Below, piece by piece: positions 40,114 through 48,332 of a stretch of 64,000 nt of DNA. Source of the stretch: Verrucomicrobiota bacterium. GTDB lineage: Bacteria > Verrucomicrobiota > Verrucomicrobiia > Limisphaerales > UBA9464. The notes beneath the pieces are model-generated. The model made no database searches and was not told where the DNA came from. It was given only the letters and a program-made list of their open reading frames with translations. The DNA lies in NCBI GenBank assembly GCA_947454705.1, contig CANGKZ010000023.1, forward strand, positions 1 to 64,000. Direction: 5' to 3'. Position 1 is the first letter of the stretch. Each line of letters starts with the position of its first letter. Made by a program: the position numbers and the translations under genes.

Positions 40114-41235
40114 TCAACGGCTCGATGCCAGTTGGCGGATCGCTTCCAGGAGCGCGTCCCAATCCTGGGGCGTGGTGTCCCAACCCGCGCTGAAGCGGAC
40201 GGTTCGATCGCTCGCGTCGCGGGAGTAGCCCATGGCGGCCATGACGTGCGAGGCCTGTTCCTTCCCGCTGGAGCACGCGCTGCCCGAGGAAACGGAAAAC
40301 CCGAGCCGGTCCAGCTTCACCACCCAGCGTTGACGGCAGTCCTCAAACGCCGGGAGTTGCGCCGCCACGGTATTCCACAGCGCCGCAGAGGATCGACCCG
40401 GGATCTCCGTGCTGGGAACCTGTTCCAAAAGGCGCTCGATGAAACGCCCGCGCAGTTTCATCCGTTCGGGAATGGAATCGAGAGACGCCTCGCGTTCGCC
40501 CAGGGCGGCGATCATGGCTAGGATGCCGGGCGTGTTTTCGGTGCCCGCCCGACGCCCATTCTCCTGCGACCCGCCCACGATGGATGGGGTAAATCCCGCG
40601 GGGACCTTCAAGAATCCCACCCCCGGAGGCCCGCCGAATTTGTGCGCGCACCCGGAGACGAAATCGCATTCCCCGAGTCCCGCTGCGGGCATTTTGCCGA
40701 CCCATTGGGCCGCGTCGCAGAAGAACAGGATCCCGGACTCGTGGCACCAATCGCGGATCTGCTGCCAGGGTTGCAGGATTCCGGTTTCATTGTTGGCCGC
40801 CATCACGGCGATGACCGCGGGTCGCGCGTGGGGACCTCGCAGACGATCCTGGATCCAGCCCGCATCCACCACGCCCTCGGGAGTTGCGGGAATGAGGTGG
40901 TGTCGTCCATCCAAATGCCGCCGCGCCGCCGCGAGCACACACGGATGTTCCATCGAGGAAATCCAAACGCTCTCCGTGGGCGAGAGTGTCGCCGCGAGAT
41001 GCTGGAGGATCGCGTTGTTCGATTCGGTGGCGCCGGAAGTGAACACGTAATCCGCGGCCGATCCTCCGAGCCATCCTGCCAACTGTTCCCGGGCGGCGTC
41101 CAAGGCCGCGCTGGCCCGGGAGCCCAGACGGTGCAGGCTCGACGGATTCGCGGGATACTTCTCCACCGCATCGAGCCAGGCGTTCCGGGCTGCGGCGGAA
41201 ACCGGATGGGTGGCGTTGTGATCGAAATACGGCAC
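40114..41235 (-). CDS. Cysteine desulfurase family protein (NifS/IscS-like)
   Basis: 373-aa PLP enzyme that takes sulfur from cysteine for Fe-S clusters or other sulfur carriers. It has the family start YFDHNATHPVS, the cofactor regions SGATESNNAI and FCDAAQWVGK, PLP-Lys199 (CAHKFGG) and catalytic Cys321 (SSGSACSSGKE), so it should be active. Loop and length suggest a NifS/IscS-type (group I) enzyme. It is divergent, by only 86 bases, from the operon 41322-50128, which encodes several Fe-S proteins and a lipoyl-type carrier. Supplying sulfur to them is the natural inference. The start at 41235 gives the expected N-terminus. Confidence 0.9.
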   Translation of the reverse strand: MPYFDHNATHPVSAAARNAWLDAVEKYPANPSSLHRLGSRASAALDAAREQLAGWLGGSAADYVFTSGATESNNAILQHLAATLSPTESVWISSMEHPCVLAAARRHLDGRHHLIPATPEGVVDAGWIQDRLRGPHARPAVIAVMAANNETGILQPWQQIRDWCHESGILFFCDAAQWVGKMPAAGLGECDFVSGCAHKFGGPPGVGFLKVPAGFTPSIVGGSQENGRRAGTENTPGILAMIAALGEREASLDSIPERMKLRGRFIERLLEQVPSTEIPGRSSAALWNTVAAQLPAFEDCRQRWVVKLDRLGFSVSSGSACSSGKEQASHVMAAMGYSRDASDRTVRFSAGWDTTPQDWDALLEAIRQLASSR

Positions 41236-41321
41236 GCGAGGACGGAAGCGGAATGTCCGCGCAAAGGCGAGAATTCAGGTGGCACGGCGGGTTCCCTTTC
41301 GTAGCGTGTACCGAATTCGAC

Positions 41322-41798
41322 ATGAGCCAACCTGAGACCCAACTCTACAAGCGGGCGACCTTCGTGACCCAGCTTCCGGTCTCGCATCTGTATTCGCCCT
41401 CGCACTGCTGGCTTTCGCGCGTGGACGGCACGGAGAAAACCTGGCGCGTGGGGTTCACCAAGTTCGCCCTCCGCATGCTCGGGGAATTGGTGGACGTCCA
41501 ATTCGAATCGCCGGTCGGATCCGTCGTCCGGCCCGGCGATGTGATTGGCTCCATCGAAGGCTTCAAGGCGCTGAGCGATCTTTACTGCGTGGGAACGGGT
41601 CAATTCCTCGGAGGCAATCCCGCCCTGAAGGACGATCTGGAATCCCTGCAACGCTCCCCCTACACCGGCGGCTGGCTGTATTCGTTTGAAGGAGAACCTG
41701 ACCCGCGGTGTCTCACGATCGATGCGTACCGCGACTTGCTGGACGTAACCATTGACCGGATTCTGGAGAAGCAGAAGGCTGACGGAACTGCCGAATAA
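41322..41798 (+). CDS. Glycine cleavage H-protein-like lipoyl carrier
   Basis: 158 aa, related to GcvH, the lipoylated carrier of the glycine cleavage system. The fold is recognisable: KTWRVGFTKFALRMLGELVDVQ, then the hairpin with Lys82 (SIEGFKALSDLY), the position that is lipoylated in GcvH, then GGWLYSF. No GcvP or GcvT gene is near, and GcvH itself is about 125-130 aa, so a dedicated carrier for another enzyme is more likely. H-protein-like carriers are known to work outside glycine cleavage, for example in sulfur-oxidising Hdr-like systems. The ATG at 41322 (MSQPETQLYKRA) opens the operon that continues to 50128; the GTPase gene starts four bases after its stop. Confidence 0.83.
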   Translation: MSQPETQLYKRATFVTQLPVSHLYSPSHCWLSRVDGTEKTWRVGFTKFALRMLGELVDVQFESPVGSVVRPGDVIGSIEGFKALSDLYCVGTGQFLGGNPALKDDLESLQRSPYTGGWLYSFEGEPDPRCLTIDAYRDLLDVTIDRILEKQKADGTAE

Positions 41799-41802
41799 AC
41801 TC

Positions 41803-42960
41803 ATGACGGACACCACGCCAACGCCCCGCACGACCGCCACGACTCCGGCGCGTTATTACATGATCGGCGGGTTCCTCGGGGCCGGGAAAACGACCGCCGT
41901 GGCGGCCCTCGCCCAACGACTGGTTCAGAAGGGCAACCGCGTGGGCCTGATCACCAACGATCAGGGCAGCCACCTGGTGGACACCGCCATGCTCCGCGCC
42001 CGTGGATTCACCACCGAGGAAATTTCCGGCGGATGCTTCTGCTGCCGGTTCAATTCGCTCGTGGACGCGGCCAATCGACTCGATGCCGCATCGCGTCCCG
42101 ACGCCTTCGTCGCCGAGCCGGTGGGTAGCTGCACCGACCTCGTGGCCACCGTCACCTATCCGCTTCGGCGCATCTACGGCGACCGCTTCGTGATCGCCCC
42201 GCTCAGCGTGCTCGTGGACCCCATCCGCGCCGAGCAGGTGTTCGGACTCGCCCCCGCGCGCAAGTTTTCCGACAAGGTCCTCTACATCTGGCGCAAGCAG
42301 GCGGAGGAAGCCGACCTGCTCGTGCTGGCCAAGGTGGACCTCCTCGATCCCGAACGGCGTCAACGCCTCGAACAACGCCTGCGGGAGGAATTCCCCGGGA
42401 AGGAAATCCTCGGCGTGTCGGCCCGCACCGGCGAAGGCATGGACGCCTGGTTCAGCCGCCTCGAATCCGGAATCCAGATCGAGCGCCCGTCGATGGCGGT
42501 GGATTATGACGTGTACGCCGAGGGCGAAGCGCTGCTCGGCTGGCTCAACGGCACCGTGGACGTCTCCGCCACCGCGGCCTTCGATGCCAATGAACTGCTG
42601 CGAACCTTTGCCGGTTCCATTTGCACCGCGCTCGATGGCGCGGAGATCGCGCACTTGAAGATCACCCTCAGTCCCGACGAGGGATTGGGCGACATCGCCG
42701 CAGTGAGCCTGGTTCGGAGCGATTTCATTCCCGAGCTTTCCCTGATTCTCGACGGCCCGGTTACGCGCGGACAAATGATCGTCAACATCCGTGCCGAAGC
42801 CGATCCGGAGCGCCTTCGCAGCGCGGTGGAACAGGCCGTGGCAACCCTCGGCGCGACCACCCCGGGCGTGACCGGCCGATTGGAACACGCCGAACAATTC
42901 CGTCCCGGCCGTCCCACCCCCACGCATCGTGATTCCGTGTTGGAGGCCGTCGCCCCATGA
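41803..42960 (+). CDS. CobW/COG0523 family metal-binding GTPase
   Basis: 385-aa P-loop GTPase of the CobW/COG0523 metallochaperone family. Walker A is GGFLGAGKTT (residues 22-31). The metal-binding CxCC motif is at Cys78-Phe-Cys80-Cys81 (SGGCFCCRFNSL). The base-specific loop is in LLVLAKVDLL. The C-terminal half (about 230-385) is poorly conserved and lacks the usual CobW_C features. Family members load Zn, Co or Fe-type metals into client proteins. Among Fe-S and radical enzymes, a role in delivering metal to one of them is likely. It starts four bases after the lipoyl carrier and overlaps the next gene by ATGA. Confidence 0.87.
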   Translation: MTDTTPTPRTTATTPARYYMIGGFLGAGKTTAVAALAQRLVQKGNRVGLITNDQGSHLVDTAMLRARGFTTEEISGGCFCCRFNSLVDAANRLDAASRPDAFVAEPVGSCTDLVATVTYPLRRIYGDRFVIAPLSVLVDPIRAEQVFGLAPARKFSDKVLYIWRKQAEEADLLVLAKVDLLDPERRQRLEQRLREEFPGKEILGVSARTGEGMDAWFSRLESGIQIERPSMAVDYDVYAEGEALLGWLNGTVDVSATAAFDANELLRTFAGSICTALDGAEIAHLKITLSPDEGLGDIAAVSLVRSDFIPELSLILDGPVTRGQMIVNIRAEADPERLRSAVEQAVATLGATTPGVTGRLEHAEQFRPGRPTPTHRDSVLEAVAP

Positions 42961-43415
42961 GTTCCCCTGCATCCGAAGTGAAATCCTCCCCGCCGGCGTT
43001 GTTGTACTGCCATTGCAAGTACGCGCAGGTGGTTCCCCCCGAGGTAAAGGCTGAGGTTTTGGAGCGGTTGTGCCAATCGGCCCTTCCGTTCGAAGCTGTT
43101 CCCGACCTTTGTGAACTCTCGGCTCGACGCGATCCCGCGCTGCGTCGCATCGCGGGTGCCGGCCCGGTGAAGATCGCCGCCTGTTTTCCGCGTGCAGTGA
43201 AGTGGCTCTTCGCTGCCGGTGGCGCGCCACTCGCGGCCGACACCACGGAGGTCATCAACATGCGCGTCCAACCCGCCGCAGAAGTGGTGGCCAGCTTGCT
43301 CTCCGAAGAACTCAAGGCCAACTTGCCCGCCGGCAAGGCCGTCGCCTCGGACGCCCCAGGCCAGTCGGTACCGCCCGATTCCGCCGACTCCGCTGCATCC
43401 GCCCCGGTCTCCTGA
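42957..43415 (+). CDS. Small HdrA-like Cys-rich protein
   Basis: 152 aa, no assigned family. The first 110 residues show a pattern I read as a compact form of the N-terminal part of heterodisulfide reductase HdrA: LLYCHCKYAQVV (as HdrA's FxCHCG..), LCELSARRDP (as YMCSDPGQ) and VKIAACFPRAVKWLF (as VVAACSPRxHEPLF), then INMR (as NIR). The four cysteines Cys18, Cys20, Cys52 and Cys75 could hold an Fe-S cluster or bind a thiol. There is no FAD domain. The C-terminal about 40 residues are a low-complexity Pro/Ala/Ser tail. It starts within the stop of the GTPase gene (ATGA) and is 22 bases before the ferredoxin gene. The HdrA link is by eye only. Confidence 0.65.
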   Translation: MSSPASEVKSSPPALLYCHCKYAQVVPPEVKAEVLERLCQSALPFEAVPDLCELSARRDPALRRIAGAGPVKIAACFPRAVKWLFAAGGAPLAADTTEVINMRVQPAAEVVASLLSEELKANLPAGKAVASDAPGQSVPPDSADSAASAPVS

Positions 43416-43437
43416 ACGTCACGTACCAAATCTGATC

Positions 43438-44283
43438 ATGGCTCTCACCGACATTCCCCTGCGCGTGGTCCTGTACGAAGGCGCCGGAGCTGCCGAGCTT
43501 CCGGCATCGGATCGCCTGCAGGCGGTTCGCGACCTGTTGGAGCGCGGCTTTGGCGTCACCCGTGCCGGCTCGGAGCGTCCAGTGGCCCCGGCCGATGGCA
43601 GCCCGGTGCTGGTGCTCGGACGCTGGGATGGCCCGGTCCCTGAATCGGAACCCGCCCCCAAGCTTCGCTGGGGTGGATTGAGCGGCGGTTCCGCTTCCGC
43701 CGCCGACCAGGCCGAGGCCGCCTGCGCCGCCTTTTCCGCCCCTGCTCCCGGAGCGTGGAAGCCGTGGTTCCCGGTGATCGATTACGACCGCTGCACCAAC
43801 TGCATGCAGTGCCTGAGCTTCTGCCTCTTCGGCGTGTATGGCGTCGATGCCGGGAAAAAAATCCAGGTCCAGAACAACGACCAGTGCAAGACCAACTGCC
43901 CGGCGTGTTCGCGCGTGTGTCCTGAGGCGGCGATTCTCTTTCCGAAGTACAAGGCCGGGCCGATCAATGGCGACGTGGTGCAGGAGTCCGACCTCAACCG
44001 CGAGAAGATGAAGATCGACATCTCCGCGCTGTTGGGCGGCGACGTGTACTCGCTGTTGCGCACGCGCAGTGACCGGGCCAAATCGCGTTTCTCCAAGGAA
44101 CGCGATTCCGACAAGGCGCTCGCAGAACGGCAGAAGTGCCTGACCAAGCTCGCTGCGATCACGGCGGACATTCCGCCCGAGGTGTTGATGAGCCTGCCGT
44201 CGCCGGAGGAAATCGCCCGCAAGGCCGAGGCGGCTGCGGCCCGTGCCGCTCAGCTGACCGGATCTCCCGCGCCCGGTGCCTGA
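43438..44283 (+). CDS. 4Fe-4S ferredoxin-like protein with two cluster motifs
   Basis: 281 aa. An N-terminal domain of about 100 residues is of unknown fold. It is followed by a ferredoxin region near residues 115-170 with motif CTNCMQCLSFCLFGVYG and a second, variant motif CKTNCPACSRVCPEAAI, enough cysteines for two [4Fe-4S] clusters. The C-terminal 100 residues are helical and charged with a Lys/Arg/Ala-rich end. It probably passes electrons to the radical SAM enzyme encoded next, or between the HdrA-like protein and a later enzyme. Position: 22 bases after the HdrA-like gene and 49 before the radical SAM gene, all on the plus strand. Confidence 0.86.
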   Translation: MALTDIPLRVVLYEGAGAAELPASDRLQAVRDLLERGFGVTRAGSERPVAPADGSPVLVLGRWDGPVPESEPAPKLRWGGLSGGSASAADQAEAACAAFSAPAPGAWKPWFPVIDYDRCTNCMQCLSFCLFGVYGVDAGKKIQVQNNDQCKTNCPACSRVCPEAAILFPKYKAGPINGDVVQESDLNREKMKIDISALLGGDVYSLLRTRSDRAKSRFSKERDSDKALAERQKCLTKLAAITADIPPEVLMSLPSPEEIARKAEAAAARAAQLTGSPAPGA

Positions 44284-44332
44284 CTTTTGACCTCCGAGGC
44301 CTGACCCCAACGATTCCCGATTTTCCCTCCGC

Positions 44333-45652
44333 ATGCTTCCCTCCCTGGTCTATCGAACACTCCGCACCGCGCGGCCCAAGTGCCTGCACAAGTTCTGCTG
44401 GAACTTCGGCGTGAAGGGGCTGGTGTCGGTCGAGAAGTTCAAGAGCCGGATCAAGCGGGGTGAGTACTTCCCGCCCTTCCTCTACCTCTCGATTCTCAAC
44501 TCCTGCAACCTGCGTTGCCAGGGCTGCTGGGTGGACGTCGCGGCGGAGCGGCACGAGATCGATCTCGAGCAACTCAACCGCACCATCGAAGGCGCGAAAA
44601 CGCAGGGGAACTCCTTCTTCGGAATTCTCGGCGGCGAGCCCTTCATGCACTCGCAGTTGATGGACCTGCTGGCGGCGCATCCCGACTGCTACTTCCAGGT
44701 GTTCACGAACGGCCAGTTCATCACCGAAAAGATCGCCACCCGCCTTGCCACGATGGGGCACGTCACGCCGTTGATTTCGATCGAGGGACGCGAGGTCACC
44801 AGCGATGCGCGCCGTGGAAACAAGGACGTGTTGAACCGCACGCTGCGCGGACTCGACCACTGCCTCCGTGCCGGCCTGCTCACCGGTGTGGCCACCAGCG
44901 TGTGCCAGACCAACATCGACGAGCTCCTCACTGAATCCTGGCTCCGCGAGCTGATCGACCGCGGGGTGCACTACGTTTGGTACCACACTTACCGCCCCGT
45001 CGGTCCCAAAATGAATCCCGCGCTCGCGCTGCGACCCGAGCAGCTCGTGCAGGTGCGCAAGTTCGTGGTGGAGATGCGGGCCAAGGTGCCCATCGCCATC
45101 ATCGACGCCTACTACGACCACAAGGGCGAGGCGCTCTGCCCCATGTCCACGGGCATCAGCCATCACGTCGGTCCCACCGGCGGGATCGAGCCCTGCCCCA
45201 TCATCCAGTTTGCCGCCGAGGACATCCGCGATCCGCGCGGCATTGCCATCACCATGCGCGATTCGAAGTTCCTCAAGGACTTCCGCGAACTCAGCGCGCG
45301 ACACACCCGCGGATGCGTGGTGCTGGAGCGTCCCGATCTGGTGAAGGAAATCGTGCTCAAACACGGCGCGCGTGACACCACGCTGCGCGGCACGGCGATG
45401 GCGGAGCTCGATGCCATGAGCCCGCGTTTCAGCCAGTGGCTTCCCGGCGAGGAAGTGCCGGAAAAGCACTGGATGTACCGCCTTTCGAAGAAGTATTGGT
45501 TTTCCGATTTCGGGGCTTATCGCGACACCGCGCAGGACGCGGCCGGCAAGGCCCGGGCCCTGCGCCAGCAACTCCAGCCGGTGTCCGTCGCAAGTTCCAG
45601 CTCCCGCTCCAGCTCTAGCTCCATGTCCACCGAGACCCACTCCACCCCATGA
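44333..45652 (+). CDS. Radical SAM enzyme
   Basis: 439 aa. The [4Fe-4S]-SAM motif is Cys58-Asn-Leu-Arg-Cys62-Gln-Gly-Cys65. The N-terminal 50 residues (SLVYRTLRTARPKCLHKFCWNFGVK) are a leader not seen in minimal enzymes. The TIM-barrel core continues with GNSFFGILGGEPFMHS and VFTNGQFI. A later Cys-containing region (ALCPMSTGISHH...EPCPIIQF) suggests an auxiliary cluster of SPASM type, though the cysteines are few. The last about 25 residues are a Ser-rich tail. Such enzymes make C-C bonds, methylations or rearrangements through a 5'-deoxyadenosyl radical. Its stop overlaps the start of the prenyl-synthase fusion gene (ATGA), so its substrate is plausibly an isoprenoid or a carrier-bound precursor. 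It does not look like HpnH. Confidence 0.88.
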   Translation: MLPSLVYRTLRTARPKCLHKFCWNFGVKGLVSVEKFKSRIKRGEYFPPFLYLSILNSCNLRCQGCWVDVAAERHEIDLEQLNRTIEGAKTQGNSFFGILGGEPFMHSQLMDLLAAHPDCYFQVFTNGQFITEKIATRLATMGHVTPLISIEGREVTSDARRGNKDVLNRTLRGLDHCLRAGLLTGVATSVCQTNIDELLTESWLRELIDRGVHYVWYHTYRPVGPKMNPALALRPEQLVQVRKFVVEMRAKVPIAIIDAYYDHKGEALCPMSTGISHHVGPTGGIEPCPIIQFAAEDIRDPRGIAITMRDSKFLKDFRELSARHTRGCVVLERPDLVKEIVLKHGARDTTLRGTAMAELDAMSPRFSQWLPGEEVPEKHWMYRLSKKYWFSDFGAYRDTAQDAAGKARALRQQLQPVSVASSSSRSSSSSMSTETHSTP

Positions 45653-47448
45653 CCGCGACGCCTATCCAGTTCACGCCCAGCGCGCCCGTCGGGCTGCCCC
45701 GTCTCGTGCCCCAGCAGAAGTGGCGGCCGACCAAGAAGAACATCCCGCCCACCCTCGTTCAGCGTCAGCACATCCTGCACGCGGTGCGCGATTATGTGGC
45801 CGAGCACAACCCGGTGCCGCCGCTGCCCGCGCCCGATCTCAAGGTCCATGCCGACGTCATCGTGGCGAAGCTCGGATGCGATCCCATCTTCCGCGACTTC
45901 ATCGGCGTGCTGCTGAACAACGAAATGTGGCGCGAACAGCTCGCCGGCGTGCCCTTCGAGCGGCGCCTCCTGCTGCTCCCGAAATGCCTGCGCGTCGAGG
46001 CCAAGTGCCCCGCGCCCTTCGATGAATTCGGCCTGCTCTGCAAACAGTGCGGCCTGTGCTCGATTCAGGATCTCACCCAGGAAGCCGAGCGACTCGGCTA
46101 CGCTGTGCTTGTGGCCGAAGGATCGGCCATCGTCATGAGCCTCATCCAGACCGGGAAAATCGAGGCCATCGTCGGCGTCAGCTGCCTCAGCGTGCTCGAG
46201 CGCGCCTTCCCCTACATGGAAGCCGCGGCCATCCCGGGCGTCGCCGTTCCGTTGCTGCAGGATGACTGCATCGACACCAACGTGGATCTCGACTGGGTCT
46301 GGGAATACATCCACCTCACCGCCGATGACCGCACGCGCCGCCTCGATCTCGGCCGCCTGCGCGACGAAGTGGACTTCTGGTTCGCCCCGGCCTCGCTCGA
46401 TCTCATCCTCGGCCCCGCCCAGGGCGAGACGGAACAGATCGCCCGCGAATGGCTCATGCGCGGTGGCAAGCGCTGGCGGCCGTTCCTCACCGTTTCCGCG
46501 TACCAGGCCCTCAGCGGCAAGGCCGATGCGGATCTGCCCACCGATCTCCGCAAGGTGGCCGTCGCGGTGGAATGCTTCCACAAGGCGTCGCTCATTCACG
46601 ACGACATCGAGGACAACGACCGCGTCCGCTACGGCGAGAAAACCCTGCACGAGGAATACGGCGTGGCCGTGGCGCTCAACGTGGGCGATCTCCTCATCGG
46701 CGAAGGCTATCGACTGCTCGCCGCGTGCAAGGCCCCGGCGGACATCAAAGCGGAATTGATCCGCGTGGCCTCCGAGGGACAGCGCGAGTTGTGCCGCGGA
46801 CAGGGCGCCGAACTGCTCTGGTCCCGCAAGCCCGGCGTCCTCACGCCGCTTCAGGTGGTGGAGATCTTCCGTCTCAAGACCGCCCCCGCCTTCGAAGTCG
46901 CCCTGCGCCTCGGCGCGCTCTACGCCGGACGTCACGACGAATGCAGCGACGTGATCGGTGCCTACAGCCGCGCGCTCGGGATCGCGTACCAAATTCGGGA
47001 TGACCTCAGCGACCTCGGGCTTTCGGGCGAGACCGATGACATTGCCGGAATGCGTCCGTCACTCGTGCTGGCCATTGCGCGCGAACGCGCCTCGGGCGAG
47101 AAGCGGGCTTTGTTGGACCGTTTGTGGCGACGCGAGGGTGCGCCGGATTCCCGCGAGATCGAGGCGCTGTGCCGCGAGCTCAAGGCCGACGAGCGCAGCG
47201 AGCACCTGCTGGAGAGCTACAAGGAAGAAGCCATCCGCTCGCTCGCCGAACTGGAGCATCCGAGCCTCAAGGGACTGCTCCGTCGCGTGGTGGGCAAGAT
47301 CTTCAACGACGTCGAGATCCAGGGCTGGTGCAAGGAGCAGGAAGCGCGCAATGCCGCCACCGCCCTCGAAGCGGTCGGAGCCTCCGCCACTGCAGCGCCT
47401 GCAACCATGACTCCGGCAGCGGCAGCGGCAGCGGTTGGTGCGGCGTGA
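45649..47448 (+). CDS. DUF116 - polyprenyl synthetase fusion protein
   Basis: 599 aa with two parts. Residues about 25-225 are a DUF116 domain (LLPKCLRVEAKCPAPFDEFG, LLCKQCGLCSIQDL, GVSCLSVLERAF), Cys-rich and likely to bind an Fe-S cluster. Residues about 245-560 are a trans-isoprenyl diphosphate synthase with both Asp-rich motifs: DDIED (Asp318-Asp322) and DDLSD (Asp451-Asp455), plus the conserved KT pair. The residue five before the first motif is Ala (ASLIHDD), as in synthases making chains longer than C15, so geranylgeranyl-type or longer products are inferred. The tail (residues about 575-599) is an Ala-rich, repeat-coded stretch. The fusion suggests the prenyl diphosphate is passed to a redox step. 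Stop and next start overlap (GTGA). Confidence 0.88.
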   Translation: MTATPIQFTPSAPVGLPRLVPQQKWRPTKKNIPPTLVQRQHILHAVRDYVAEHNPVPPLPAPDLKVHADVIVAKLGCDPIFRDFIGVLLNNEMWREQLAGVPFERRLLLLPKCLRVEAKCPAPFDEFGLLCKQCGLCSIQDLTQEAERLGYAVLVAEGSAIVMSLIQTGKIEAIVGVSCLSVLERAFPYMEAAAIPGVAVPLLQDDCIDTNVDLDWVWEYIHLTADDRTRRLDLGRLRDEVDFWFAPASLDLILGPAQGETEQIAREWLMRGGKRWRPFLTVSAYQALSGKADADLPTDLRKVAVAVECFHKASLIHDDIEDNDRVRYGEKTLHEEYGVAVALNVGDLLIGEGYRLLAACKAPADIKAELIRVASEGQRELCRGQGAELLWSRKPGVLTPLQVVEIFRLKTAPAFEVALRLGALYAGRHDECSDVIGAYSRALGIAYQIRDDLSDLGLSGETDDIAGMRPSLVLAIARERASGEKRALLDRLWRREGAPDSREIEALCRELKADERSEHLLESYKEEAIRSLAELEHPSLKGLLRRVVGKIFNDVEIQGWCKEQEARNAATALEAVGASATAAPATMTPAAAAAAVGAA

Positions 47449-48332
47449 GCCTGCGACTCCAGCTGCTTCAGATCGCCCGGTTGTCCCCGAGACTGCTGGG
47501 CGATTCCACCGATCTGGTCCGGAAGTTCCTGGAACGCCAGTTCGGTCCGGAAGGCGCCGCGCGCGATCGCGGCGGTCGGCCCGATCTTTACTACACGCTC
47601 TTCGCCCTGGCCGGTGCGCAGGCGCTCGATGTTCCGGCTCCCACCGATCGACTGCGTGCGTGGCTCGATTCGCACGGCGACGGCGAGGGGCTCGACTTCG
47701 TTCATTTGGCCACGCTCGCCCGCTGCTGGGCCGCCGTGGGAGGCGAGCCCGTTTCCCCCGCGCGGGCCACCGCGATCCTTGAACGCATCGAAGCCTTTCG
47801 GAAGCCCGACGGCGGCTACGAAGGCGATCGCGCACTGCAGCACGGCACGGCGTATGGCGCGTTTGTGGCGCTTGGGGCGTATCAGGATTTGGGCAGGACA
47901 CCGGGTCGCGTGATCGAATTGATCCGGAGTCTCAAGCGACTCGAAACCCCCGACGGCGCGTGGAGCAACGCGCCCGGCATGCCGGTGGGTTCGCTCAACG
48001 CCACGGGCGGCGCGGTCACGCTGATCCGGCATCTCGGCTTTCCGGTGAATCAGGCGGTGGGCGACTGGCTGCTCGCGCAGTTTCATCCCGAGGGCGGATT
48101 CCTCGCCGTGCCCGGGGCACCGATCCCGGATCTTCTCTCCACGGCCACTGCGCTGCATGCGCTGGCCTCGCTCGAGCGACGCATCCCGAGCGGCGTCCAT
48201 GAGCGATGCCTGGATTTCATCGACACCCTGTGGTCCGCCGAGGGCGGGTTCCACGGCCATTGGGCGGATGACGATCTGGATGCCGAGTACACCTTCTACG
48301 GGCTCCTCGCGTTGGGGCATTTGAGCTTGTGA
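47445..48332 (+). CDS. Prenyltransferase/squalene oxidase repeat protein, prenyltransferase-beta-like
   Basis: 295 aa; GTG start at 47445 inside the previous gene's stop (GTGA). An alpha/alpha-barrel protein with repeated helical units of the prenyltransferase/squalene cyclase superfamily (RPDLYYTLFALAGAQAL, FRKPDGGYEG, TGGAVTLIRHLG, DAEYTFYGLLALGHL). Size and repeat number fit the beta subunit of protein prenyltransferases or a half-size cyclase-like protein rather than a full squalene-hopene cyclase. In prenyltransferases the barrel holds Zn with Asp/Cys/His; a clear set of these ligands was not identified. It probably works with the cyclase encoded next, as a partner or an isoprenoid-modifying enzyme. 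Activity is unproven. Confidence 0.82.
   Translation: MSLRLQLLQIARLSPRLLGDSTDLVRKFLERQFGPEGAARDRGGRPDLYYTLFALAGAQALDVPAPTDRLRAWLDSHGDGEGLDFVHLATLARCWAAVGGEPVSPARATAILERIEAFRKPDGGYEGDRALQHGTAYGAFVALGAYQDLGRTPGRVIELIRSLKRLETPDGAWSNAPGMPVGSLNATGGAVTLIRHLGFPVNQAVGDWLLAQFHPEGGFLAVPGAPIPDLLSTATALHALASLERRIPSGVHERCLDFIDTLWSAEGGFHGHWADDDLDAEYTFYGLLALGHLSL

Noticed and set aside
44333-45652. Radical SAM enzyme as hopanoid HpnH
   Set aside because: Motif environment (CNLRCQGCW), leader and tail do not match HpnH, and no other hpn genes are present apart from a diverged cyclase.
47217-48320. 367-codon minus-strand frame opposite the prenyltransferase-like gene
   Set aside because: Conflicts with overlapping, domain-supported plus-strand genes; no start signal or domain.
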